A stretch of 64,000 bases of DNA from Oenanthe sinensis. Lineage: Eukaryota > Streptophyta > Magnoliopsida > Apiales > Apiaceae. Positions 48,588 through 59,816 of this stretch are shown one piece after another. The number at the start of each line of letters is the position of its first letter. Within the stretch, counting starts at the first letter, position 1. Below the pieces are notes generated by a model. It made no database searches. It had not been told where the DNA came from and saw nothing but the letters and a program-made list of their open reading frames with translations. The stretch is taken from positions 39,031,501 through 39,095,500 of the forward strand of contig CM053813.1 of assembly GCA_028671895.1 (NCBI GenBank), in the 5' to 3' direction. The position numbers were made by a program, and so were the translations under genes.

Positions 48588-49190
48588 AGACCATCCCCCT
48601 AGATCCTCAAGATCCTAAGAAAGTGACCTATGTTAGGGCTTCACTCCCCAAAGACTTGAAACAACAAATAGTTTAGTTCTTACAAGACAACAGCGACGTA
48701 TTCACTTGGACAGCCGCCAACAAGCCAGGGATAGACCCCAAACTTATTACACATCAGCTGAATGTAGATCCTAAGCGTACATTCGTCAAAAAAAAGAAGA
48801 GAATTTTTACTCCTGGAAGGCAAGAAGCCATTAAACAAGATGTGAGAAGCTATTGGAAGCAGGATTTATTGAAGAGATTCAATTTCCTGAGTGACTAGCA
48901 AACCCTGTGATGGTCAAGAAGGCTAATGGAAAGTGGAGGACGTGTGTGGACTTCACAGACTTGAATGATGCTTTTCCAAAGGACTGTTTCCCCTTGCCAA
49001 GAATATACACATTAATTGATGCCATAGCTGGGCACGAAATGCTTAGTTTTATGGATGGTTTCAGTGGCTAGAACCAAATCAGAATGCACCCCAATGACAT
49101 CCCTAAGGTATCATTCATAACTGACTTTGGTGTTTTCTGTTATCTCATTATGGCTTTTGGACTAAAAAATACATGACAACCCTATAGAGC

Positions 49191-52030
49191 TAGTCTTTAG
49201 ATCAATAAATAATAACATGTGAGGTGAGCCCATGTGACTAGGAGTTTTCCAGTTATTTATGAAAAATCCGTACTAAGTACCCTCAGCTAGCGAGGCGATT
49301 CAGGATACAGCAATCCAAGCATGCGACCCGAACTGGGTCCTTCTTACATAAGATCAATGTGAGTCAGAAGAGATATATGACAATTAGGAAACTGGTCTAT
49401 GTACTCTTAAGATAAACATTAGATCATCCATGAGATGCAGGGAATCGATTTCAGCGCTGGTAAGTTAGAATGTTCGCTGGTTAGCTAGCATTACGATCTC
49501 ACGTTAGGGTAAGCGCCTTAAGATATTTTGTGTGTCTTCTAGCAATTCAATATGAAAATGGGTTTTGATGCCAATCGAGTCCAGAGGTGAGCTTAGCCGG
49601 GAAATTGCAATATTGGTACTGCTCTGAACCCATGCCTGAATATTAAACATAACATTGATCATTTTAATTCTTTGATATTAAATAATATTATTTGCAACAC
49701 AAACCATTTCAATTTTTATCTAGCACGCATTTTTCCCAACAAATTATTTGGATCAAAATTATTTAAATGGTTAACTAATATATGTGATGTGATCTAAAAA
49801 TGACAAAAAAATGTTTAATGATGTATTAATAATTTATTTAAACAAGTTAATTGAAAATAATTTGTGGGGAACAGATGAATAGTTAATAGTGGACAAGTCT
49901 ACAAACCTTTGGAATTCATTTCTCTCAATTGGGCTCGTTTGATAATAGTGGAATGGACTGCGAGTGTTATTGGGTTGTGTTGGATTTCGGATTAGTCGGG
50001 ATCCGAGATTGAAACACAATATCCATTTGTCTTATTTTAATTGTTTTTATTTTTTAACACGTAAATTGAGATGTTAAAAAATTATATTAAAATATATTTA
50101 TTACTTTTAACATTTATATCAAATTAAATTTCAGAATCCAACTGATATAAAAACTAAAATTTTATATTAAAGTTCTACAAATCCACCAAAATATAATTTA
50201 TAATATTATATTAAAATCAACCCGTAAACGAGTCGCGATAATTAACAACAGTTTGATTCTATTTTTTATTAAAATCTCATCCGTCCAAGAACTAATCTAA
50301 TTATGCGGGAGAAAGTTTATCTGGCATATATTTGCCCTCGATCAACTTCCTATAAAAATAGTCATGATTTATGACAGAGATTAATGTTCCTGTGATTATC
50401 TCAGATAACTTTCTTTGAGGTTAAAAAAAAATTCATATAAATACACGAGAGTTTTATTGTAATTACACGGAATTATATACAATTACAAAAATACTCACAC
50501 AAAAAAATATTTGCACCTTACATAATGTCCCGAGTTGGGAACACTATTCTCACATGACTCCCATATTTGGCGGAATAAATGCAGAAAAAACAAAAGAAAA
50601 GTCAAGAAGGATGGGTAGTTTGGGAAGTTGAATGGAAAGCGGGTAACTTGGCAAAAGAATCAAGAAATATGGAATATGGTCAGAGGTATTCGTGTGAATG
50701 TGGAAGTTTTATGGCATTAAAAGTATAGACTCTGCATGGACTGGTGTACTCTGCAGCGTGGACATTAAAATTTATCAGAAGTTCAAAACCGAACCAACCC
50801 CCAAGATGCATTTCTTTTAATGATTCAGTTGCTCAAGCCTATCAAAGCTGAATTTTACGATGTTAATTAAACTAGTTTGATCTGATATTGATCACTTATA
50901 CACTTGTATTGTTGTTCACTCGATAGTGACATGTAGCATCCATAGAGCAATTAAAATGGATAGAACCTTCTATATCAAAAGCTACTTGAATTTCAATTAT
51001 CTAGTTTGCGAAGATCTTTTTCCCTCGTGAATTTCGATGGGAATAAAATAATTTACTCCCACTAAATATATTAAGAGTTTGTCCTACAGTTGTTACCAAT
51101 CATGCTGCATAGAACCTGATTGAGGACCTAATTATGCTCCTGAGAACTTTGGTTGACATAACAATATTTCGAGGAACATATATATTGTGGAGCCAAAAAA
51201 ATGTTGGAGTGATCGTAGAGTAATGGCGATGGCGACTCGATGATGGTCAAGGCTATCCTCTGAGTAATGGTGATCACATCATCAATGCAGTGTGACATGA
51301 ATCGAAGTCAGCATAGAAAGAGTTTTGGTAAACTAGCCTGGTACTACTATTATACTTTGCCAGTGATCAGACCGAACAAGAAAAGAGATGTGATACACTG
51401 GAACAGAGAAAGGGACGCATAAGTCTAGAGTTGGAAAAAAAATTGTATAGCTCTTTATAGTTATTTAGGTTTAATCTAGATGGTTATTCACTTATTCTTT
51501 TAATACCCGTTTCAGCTCATTTCTCAAAATACTTCGAGCAAGAAATATGCTAATTCGGATATTTAGTTGTCATTTGAATCCTAACTTTATCCGTTTTCGA
51601 AAATATTCAATCATTTCAATTTTGGTTTTAGTATAGATTTAGAACGCTTTGCCGAAACAGTTCTAATAAACAACTAGTAAGAAATTATGTCCTGCATTTC
51701 CAAGAGATTGTTATGGAGAAAAATAAGGATGACATGAAGTCTGTCCAGCTTTGCAGACATGCGTTTAGAAATTTTTCGAATTAACACCAAAAATCAAGAT
51801 GCCAATCTTTACATTACTAATTATTTTCTTATAAAGTTTTTGTGTGGGGTGTGGTGATCGAGATGTGCTATCTTGTAGCTTTTGTACACACTTCTTGTGT
51901 GTGCTATTTTACTGAAACATCATAATAATAGACATATAATCGAATAGATATTAATTAGCTTGCCAAAACAAGAATTCGATTCTGGAAAAAAGATAGTAGG
52001 TTCTGTTCTGATCAGAAAAGTTAAGAGTAA
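49191..52030. other. Intergenic, no gene recognised
   Basis: A GC-richer stretch at 49230-49640 is probably the tail of transposon sequence but has no frame that I recognise. From 49700 onward the sequence is AT-rich with no long frame and no named repeat. Confidence 0.5.
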
Positions 52031-52434
52031 AGTGTATTTTGTGTTCTTGAACTTTACTCAAAACACCACATGTAATATTATAATTTAAAATCGAGCACTT
52101 GAAATATCAATATTTATATTTCATTACACTTTGTTGCATTCCGTTAATTTGGATTAACTCTGTTAGTTATTTAAAAAGTAAAATACATTTTATGTATTCA
52201 CATTTACTTAATGTGCATTTTATGTACTCGCACTTTATTCCAGATTTTGAATTAAAATATTGCAAGTGATGTTTTTTTAATTAAAGTGTGAGTACACAAA
52301 GTGGATTGTACTCCCTAAATTATTAACGAAAGGTAAAAAAAATGTAATAAAATATAAATATTGATATTTCAAGTGTTCGATTTTGAATTACAGTAATGTA
52401 TTGACTACTCAAAAGTTAATACAAGGTACAAATG
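52031..52434. mobile_element. Foldback MITE-like element
   Basis: Inverted arms of about 115-125 bp at 52031-52155 and 52320-52434. The best-kept stretch is CACTTGAAATATCAATATTT against its complement at about 52355-52375. The internal part is also partly self-complementary (TGTACTC/GAGTACA). There is no coding capacity. The target duplication was not established. Confidence 0.75.
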
Positions 52435-53107
52435 TAGGGAAAGAAAATACAACAATAAAATCATGCCATTCTGTGTGAGAAGTAATTTCCTGTACACATT
52501 TTAGCGTGTTAATAGGTTTTTAATATAATATACTTTCTTTTATAGAACAGTGCTTGAGTACTATTTTTCAGACTACTAATATTTTCAGCACCTAATATGG
52601 TTTTGAAAAAACCATTTTTCACTAATTTTTTTGTATAAATGAATTATTCTCATAATTTTATTTTTATTTACAGAACACATGTGTTTTAATAAAATATGTG
52701 ATAATTTTTACGAAATTAAAAGTGAAGGACAGTTATGTTCTGTTTTTAAAATACATATTTGTTCATACATGATAAAAAAATTATTTGTAAACATATTGTT
52801 TTATGGGATAATTTGGAATGTTGGATTACTCTACTGTTGTCATTCCTGTGAGATGTACACACTTCTTGTGTGTTGTTTTGGTTTTTAATAATTTACATAC
52901 ACTGCAAAAAGTATATCCAAATGATATTAATTAGCTTAATTCCCAAAAAGGAATGGGAAAAAGTTTATACGCTCGGCACTAAAATAGAAAAAAGTGAATA
53001 AATTATACAAATATAGAAAAAAATTAATAAAACAATGCTTTCTTTTCACGTTTTTGTCATTTTCACCTTACCTTGTCCTTTTCATATTCCTCTCCATTTC
53101 TTTGCAC

Positions 53108-53115
53108 TATAAATT
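53108..53115 (+). promoter_or_regulatory. Putative TATA box of the twin-Agenet gene
   Basis: TATAAATT lies 75 bases before the ATG at 53183, in a spacing that would leave a leader of about 40 bases. Confidence 0.5.
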
Positions 53116-53182
53116 GATACGTGTTTGTGTGAAACAGTGACATTGTTCATAAGAAAAATATTTACTCTGTAGAAGAAAAATT

Positions 53183-53716
53183 ATGGCAGCTTCAGGGTCA
53201 GGGGCAGGGGTGAACATGGAAGAGCTCGAGAGAGAAAGTTTCAAAAGAGGTGCACATATTGAAGTGAACTTGGATGATCCAGGTTTCAGGGGCTCCTGGT
53301 ATTCTGGTACGGTGATCAGGACGATAACGAAGAGGACCCGGAACCTTTACATCGAATACGATACTCTCACTACTGATGACGGCTCCCAGCCTCTTCGTGA
53401 GCATGTCAATGCGATTCTAGCAAGGCCAAGTGCACCCCGAGAAAGGGTCAGGACTTTCAAGATGGGTGAGGAAGTCGATGCTTATCATGATGATGGGTGG
53501 TGGGAAGGTTTTATCACTAAGGTTCACGAGGGAGATAGGTTCACTGTTTTCTTCAAGCCCTCTAAGGAAGAAATTGTGTTCAGTGGGTCTGACCTGAGGT
53601 TGCATAGGGAATGGGTATATGGAAACTGGGTCCCACCACTTGAAGAAGAGGAAGCTGAGGAAAGTGATGAAGATCAGGAGGAAGATGAAGAGAGTGATGA
53701 CGATGATAAGGAGTAA
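53183..53716 (+). CDS. Twin Agenet-domain protein with acidic tail
   Basis: An intact, intronless 177-residue frame beginning MAASGSGAGVNMEELERESF. Residues about 19-81 form the first Agenet domain (FKRGAHIEVNLDDPGFRGSW, IEYDTLTTDDGSQPLREHV). Residues about 89-150 form the second (FKMGEEVDAYHDDGWWEGFI, FTVFFKPSKEEIVF, LRLHREWVYGNWVPP). Both have the aromatic residues of Tudor-like folds. The rest is an acidic Glu/Asp tail without a DUF724 domain. In plants, Agenet pairs of this kind usually form the N-terminal exon of longer DUF724 proteins, so this looks like a free-standing derivative. A TATA-like box and short leader precede it. It may bind modified histone tails or act as a nuclear adaptor; that is inference. 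The strong coding bias argues that it is a working gene. Confidence 0.88.
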   Translation: MAASGSGAGVNMEELERESFKRGAHIEVNLDDPGFRGSWYSGTVIRTITKRTRNLYIEYDTLTTDDGSQPLREHVNAILARPSAPRERVRTFKMGEEVDAYHDDGWWEGFITKVHEGDRFTVFFKPSKEEIVFSGSDLRLHREWVYGNWVPPLEEEEAEESDEDQEEDEESDDDDKE

Positions 53717-53849
53717 ACTTGGAAGTGAAGATGGAGTTGCTTGTGGTCTAGGTAGTATTGTCTTTTAGTATGTTTAATTATTGTAGTAGATGTTTGTCTC
53801 AAATTTAGTTATTATGGTTTTAAATAGAACTAGTACTTGAAGTTGGTTT

Positions 53850-53946
53850 ATGTAGTAGTAGTTCTTAGGAATGAAGCTGGATTAATGTAGTAGTTCTTAG
53901 GAATGAAGCTGGATTTATGTAGTAGTTTTTATGAATGAAGCTGATT
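53850..53946. repeat. Three-unit tandem repeat in the Agenet gene 3' flank
   Basis: About 32-bp units containing ATGTAGTAGTTCTTAGGAAT and GAAGCTGGATT, starting near 53850, 53884 and 53916, probably in the 3' UTR. Confidence 0.85.
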
Positions 53947-54237
53947 TACTAAATCTAAAATTATGTTCGATGTGTTATTGCCGTTGTATAAATTTTCCCT
54001 CCATCGAGATTTAACGATGAAGGAAAAGGCCTAGATGAACGTTGTTGTTTTAAGGTGTTAGACTTAAGGGAGTGAAGGTTATGACTTCAAATTTTGTTTG
54101 GGTAATTTTTATAACAAATTTCCCATTCTCGCATGTACCTTTCTTCTTCTCTTCTTCCTCGTTTCTATTATTTTCAAATTTAATTTCCCATCTCTTTTAT
54201 TAATTACAGATCTACTTTTTCTTATCAGTTACGTTAA

Positions 54238-54530
54238 GAATGTTTGAATTATCGATAAAACAAAAATTATGAATGAAAGTGAATAAACTAAGGTAATTAT
54301 GAATAAAAGTGAATAAAATGAGAAACTCGTGTTTGGATTGTCCATGAAAATAAAAATTATGAATTACAACGGGTTTTCATTCATAGTTTTTGTTTTCATC
54401 GACAATCTAAACACGAAATTATCATTTCAATAACTTTAATTCATAATTTTTTTTTTCATCGACAATCCAAACTCAAAGTTATCATTTCAATAACTTGGGA
54501 TCATAATGATGATAATGATTAAAATCTTTA
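54238..54530. repeat. Foldback/direct repeat, MITE-like
   Basis: Two direct copies of a block of about 56 bp (54381-54436 and 54442-54497, sharing TTTTCATCGACAATC and TTATCATTTCAATAACTT). An inverted partial copy lies at 54321-54362 (GTGTTTGGATTGTCCATGAA). There is no coding content. Confidence 0.6.
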
Positions 54531-56965
54531 AATGTTGAGTGATCAGTGTTTTTCATTCCAAATAATTAAAACTTCAATAAAATAACAATACATGGTGATT
54601 CGATCCCAATTTCATTTACCATTTTGAAACCACAAAAACCAAAACCATACATCTAATAGAGTAAATAGACTACAAATCTTTTACACTCATGTCACCTCTT
54701 TGTTTCTCATTTTTTAATATTTTAATTCCCTAAATTTATTGCAACAAGCAAGAAATAAAATGAATTTAGTTTTGTATTTAGCATATAGTTTGAGATCTTA
54801 GGCGTGATGTGGCTTCAGAGTTGATAGGAATTTTAGGCCGTTGCTCCTGCATAAAGCTATAGCTTACTGTAGTTCATATTATTATCTATGTTGATAAGAA
54901 TGACTCTCATTAGTGATGTTAATTGCTAAAGATAAGATCTAAACCACGATCTTATATTGATTTATTGTTTTCGTGAAATTTGATTCTACATCTACCTTTT
55001 TGGCTTTTCCCCTGTTTAATTTATAAGTCAACTAATTTTTATGCACCGAATAAAGGTTTAATCCCCTCCTTTATCCAAAATACGTATCTATATGGCCGTT
55101 GAACTTCAATTAAGTTTTAAATTTACCAACACAAATGCAATCATGTTTGGTACTCTCATTCATAAGTTACCAAAAACTGGTAGAAGTTCATAATTTATTA
55201 ATGCACTTAATAATCATACTTATTCTTATATATTTTCAAATAATCTATTTCGCATAACATACATGAACTTAAATTGTACCTACAGTATTTTAACACAAAT
55301 GTAACAGCTTATACAAGTATATAACCCACAAGCCTACTATAAATTAATTACCAAAATATCATAATTTCTTGGTGTAATTAGTATTAGTACCTCATTTAAT
55401 ATTCTTAACGAATTGTCTCATATATTTTAACGTGAGAATATAATGTGACAAATTGTCGTAATTAAATTTTTGACGTGAGTTGAACAAATAGTTCTATAGA
55501 TTCAGACTGTACCGCATTATCATTATGGATGATACTGATTAACTATGTGTCCTAGAAATTTGTCATTGTAAGATAATATCAGTAACATTAATTCGTATTT
55601 CCACCTTTGATAATTTAACCTATCAATATTTCAGAAACCAACTCTAATATCCTACATGCATGATAACAGTCAAATGTCGGGTTTTTTATTTTAAAAGATA
55701 GGGACTAATCTTGATACAAAATCAAAATAAATCTAAAGTATTTTGGTTCAAATATAAAATTTTGAATAATATATAAATTAAATGTTGACTTCTAAAAATA
55801 TATAATTTATTCTTCCCCTTAGTAATAATAACTAATCTTACATTCTAAATTAATTATTTAACATGTTGCGATCTAGAGGTAAAATGTTACATGTATATAT
55901 TAGAAGAAAAATGTTAGGTACCCAAAAAATTGTCATAAATATTAAATTATCATGTGTGTAATTGATAACCTTTTATAATAATATAAGACATGTGTGCATA
56001 TATATATGCTTTACGAATTAAAATAAGTCATATGTTTGGTATAATTTTTGGGTTACCTAGCATTGCTCATATTAGAAATCTTCGAGTATTTAACCTTCAG
56101 CCATCCGACTAACTTTCAATAACTCAGAATCAACCTGAAGGTTCAAAGATCGTCAAACTTTTTTAAAAAACTCTAATAATCATACCATTTGAGTCTAATT
56201 AGACCCTCCAATTATGGAGTCATTTGCCTTTTCGGTACACTATAAACGGTCCTTGCACCTGAGTGTACTAATATATTCATCAGACGAAACATATAAAAAG
56301 CGAGCAGTATCAAATTCATTTATTATTTTTTGTCTTTTCTAATATTATTTTATAAATAAAATTATGAAAATCATCTATCTACTTTTCTATATAAACGTTG
56401 TTTAATAATAATGTTACGATACTTACTATATTTTAATAATAATTTTTAAAAAATTAATCAATTTAATTTGAATATTATATTTTTTAACATTATTAAATTA
56501 AAATAAAACTAAATCATAATATATCATTTTACTTTAATCATAATATAATATGAATATATGAAAACGGGCTTCGGAGAATTTTGACCACTTTTTTCCAAAA
56601 ACCATATAGTGCTTATGTGACATGCGATGGGGTTGCAGGCCTTGCGAAGTGGATTTGCACATTTTAAATATTTTTATGGACCTAAAAACAAGTGCATTTT
56701 AAATTATAGGTCTCAAAACGTAATTAAATTAAAATAAACAAAAAATAATATACTCCTATTATTTATGTTTTTTGATCGTAGTTCGTAAAATAACAAGATA
56801 TAAGAATTACAATTCCACTTTTACCATACAAATGTTTACATCTTATCAAACGGTAAAAAAATATTAGAGTTTTCAAATAGATTCTGGAGAAAAAAAAATT
56901 AAAAATTATTTCTTATATTTTAATTAATTATAAAAATAATAAATAAAATTAACCCTACATTTTCA
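54531..56965. other. Intergenic, no gene recognised
   Basis: AT-rich throughout, with stops in all frames. A short GC-richer piece near 56570-56660 is unassigned. Confidence 0.5.
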
Positions 56966-57058
56966 ATGGAATTCCCGCCCCTTCTGTACTATCCCAACTA
57001 AAATCTAAACTACACAATCAACTCTTACATTTATGACAGAAACATATATGATGCTCGT
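56966..57058 (+). pseudogene. 93-bp copy of the PPR gene 5' coding region
   Basis: ATGGAATTCCCGCC through GATGCTCG matches 59843-59936 of the PPR gene with scattered substitutions (about 88% by eye). The copy contains a stop and is cut off at both sides. It lies immediately before Helitron-like coding sequence of the opposite strand. Confidence 0.85.
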
Positions 57059-57079
57059 CACCAGACCTCACAAAATAGG

Positions 57080-58860
57080 TTTGGATTAAAAAATTGAATG
57101 AAAATTCATAGAACTGAATCTGATTTTATATTTGAATTTACATAATCCAATAAATATTGGAAAATCGATTTGATCCGAACCGAAAATTATCCAAACTAGA
57201 ATGATCAATATTTCCACCAGTTGAGATAAAGGAAAACATGAAATTATATAAGCGGATTTGTCATTCAAAAAATGGACCTTTTATGTTATCAGTATAGAGA
57301 TGCATTAGGTAAGGAAGAGTTGGAAGTGGATCGGGAATCTTGATTTCACCCTTTTGGCAACACATTGAGAATATTGGAGTTCTTATTTACATGCTCTTCT
57401 TTCCACATACGGGTATTGCACTTTGAACATATAGCAGTCGGACCACCCAAGCTTGCATATTCTTCAGGGACCATCCGTTTACTTCGCACAGATTTATTAC
57501 AATAGGATTGGTCGAAATTATTGCCTTCGTTATCTGCACAACAATATAAGAACTATTAGATACATAGATTAATATGCAGGATTACCTTATAGTATATATG
57601 TTTGTCATGCAATTTAGAGCTATTACAAAGTCAACATTACCTTCATCAGTTTCCAATTCATCATCCATATGACTCGATTGTTGAGTATGTGAAATATCTA
57701 TAAACATGAAAAAGTATAACAATATTATACAAACCAATATCATCTCATATGTGAAAGACAATAAATATGTTCTCAAAATATTAGCCATGTTTTTAACTAA
57801 CCAAGAGATTCATCACCACTGCATTCTTCATCACTGAACATGAATTCCTCACGTGTTTAGTGGTCTGAGCGGAGAAATACAACATCATCAACATATTACC
57901 TTTTATATATCATTTAAAATTCATATTAAATTAAAATTAAAATATGTTGCAATCACCTAAATTACTCCTTTCCTCTTCCGAGTCATTAAGTTGCTCTTCT
58001 TTAAATAACTTCCGACTTAATTCAGAAGAGTGTAGTCGAGGTTTATTCTTTGACAAAAACTTTTTTCCTCTTATCGTGCCATGAAGATTGGATACAGTAT
58101 ATAATGGAGGAAAGTTTTCATCTTGGTCATTAATGTTGCGACTTTTTTCAACATTAGTTACATTAGACAATGGGCACCGAGGAGTATTTTCCACTGAATG
58201 GGTATCGATGACTTTAGAATTCCGTTTTACCGTACCTTTATAAAATAGACCACATGATTGAAACACAAAAAAAGTCATGATCATAAGATAAAGGCCATAA
58301 ATTACCTCATGTGGGACATTTATTATCTACATCAATAAATAATGGTCATAAGACAAAGACAATAAAATACCTGAGGATGGACATTCATTAACTGCATATG
58401 TAGATAAAAGATAGAATTGTTAAATGACAATAAGAATTTATTACAAAAAAACATAAATTCCTTGTATGTACCTATTGTAGACATAGGAGAAGGTGTTGAA
58501 CTACATGGTACAGAAGATGATCCTAAGGTTGGAGGAGACAAATGATTCTCCTTGTTTGAATATCGTTTATATTTTCTTCTCTTCTTCCTATCAAAACCTA
58601 TTATACAATATGATAAACAATTGAATTACAAAATCCGGTTAATGATCATCAAATTAAAAAATGTACTTTATCGAGCACTTGATACCTATATTTAGATCTT
58701 TAGAAGTAAAAAGATGCCACGGTTTGTCTCCTTCATGTAGCTGGCAAAATGAAAAAAAAGAGTAAGCAGATGAATATATTTCGAAACATAAATTCATGGA
58801 GTGCAGAATGTTTGATTAGTACCTCTTTCATTAGACTGTACTACTGGCTTCTTCAATAAA
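57080..58860 (-). pseudogene. Helitron-like protein, N-terminal part, degenerate
   Basis: Minus-strand exon-like blocks lie at about 58853-58821, 58740-58682, 58597-58472, 58235-57957, 57830-57785, 57690-57640 and 57533-57086, mostly bounded by AG and GT. The telling block is GGPTAICSKCNTRMWKEE near 57430, followed after a frameshift by CCQKGEIKIPDPLPTLPYLM and, past a stop, QIRLYNFMFSFISTGGNIDH. Plant Helitron helicase proteins carry this cysteine motif and the following SMCC..GK and NSMF(S/A)FTSMGG(K/N) segments. A block like 58472-58597 (Lys/Arg-rich, then Ser/Pro-rich) resembles their multi-exon N-termini. The Rep and helicase domains are absent. A TCTATCTACC terminus at 59222 (minus strand) is a possible Helitron 5' end; the 3' CTRR hairpin was not found. 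Confidence 0.6.
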
Positions 58861-59629
58861 GAATATAGAATTATGAGGTAATTAGAAATATTGTAGATTA
58901 TTAGAGGAAATTTGAAATGAAGTACATGTTTAATACATTAAAAAGCGCTGGTAACGAAGATTATTTATTACGCGGAGGCTCGATTATGTATTACCCGTAG
59001 GAATAAGCAAAACAGTGTGTTGAAGAAGATTGAGTACATAATACATATACATGTTGCCGATGGTTGACACGTAGCGGGTGACACATGTGATACACATTTT
59101 GAAGCGCCCGAAATAGCAGTGGCATTTTTGCAATTAGAAGCAACTGCATGTGAATAATTTAAGAAAGGAGTGAAACTGTAACAAACAGGCAGTGGAAACT
59201 ATTATATAGATAGGTAGATAGATTTATTAACAAGAATGCAAGCTTGGTAATTTACAAGTTATCAAAAAATGATAAATGTTAGTAATTTATTAGTGCGCTT
59301 AATAATCATACTTGATCTCATATTTTAAAAAAGAATATCACATGTTTTGATATGTGAATTTAAATTATACCTAATCTAAATCTAGCATTTATGTCTCATG
59401 TCCAAGTAAGATTAACACATGTTTAGATATATATTATCAAAATATTATAATTTACTGATAGTAAAATAATACTTTCATTTTTAATTTTTTATCCTAAAAT
59501 AAGTGTCATTTTTTTCTAAACAGAATAAGTGGCATTTTAACTTTATACATGTAATTTAAAGTTAAATATTATTTTTAAATTTTTTGGATAAAAATATAAT
59601 ATTTAAATTATAATTAAAAAATTAAAAAA

Positions 59630-59645
59630 TAATATATATAAATAA
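59630..59645 (+). promoter_or_regulatory. Possible TATA element of the PPR gene
   Basis: A TATATATAAATAAATT tract lies about 170-190 bases upstream of the preferred ATG. The surrounding AT richness makes this weak. Confidence 0.25.
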
Positions 59646-59816
59646 ATTTCTTTACACCTCAAACCACGTAAAAAATAATCAAAATTATATAAGATGGAAG
59701 AGGTATCAATTAGCAATATCAAAATTAATTGCATTAAACATATATGTATATTTAAAATCAACATTTTTTTAGTGAATAAAAATGTTTGCATCTGTCAAAC
59801 CGTCATTACCCATTTC

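Larger units (their letters stand above)
44831..49190 (+). mobile_element. Ty3/gypsy element, degenerate, truncated in RT
   Basis: Coding blocks in gypsy order. A gag leader (44840-45407) is interrupted by a solo LTR and resumes at 46962 (NPHDLLPLEDFDDP, KWKIPTIKAYNGTGDPQTTF). NVYCRFHRD lies near 47800. A protease region at 48120-48590 reads DNR at the usual DSG position and then MDIFFYDTF. RT starts near 48880 (VMVKKANGKWRTCVDFTDLN, FPLPRI, MLSFMDGFSG, MAFGLKNT) and stops at about 49170 before the catalytic YxDD box. Many stops interrupt it. No LTR of its own was found in the window. Confidence 0.8.

Noticed and set aside
59694..59816. N-terminal 41-codon extension of the PPR frame
   Set aside because: Codons are AT-rich with no targeting or PPR character, and the ATG at 59817 begins a plausible basic transit-like peptide.
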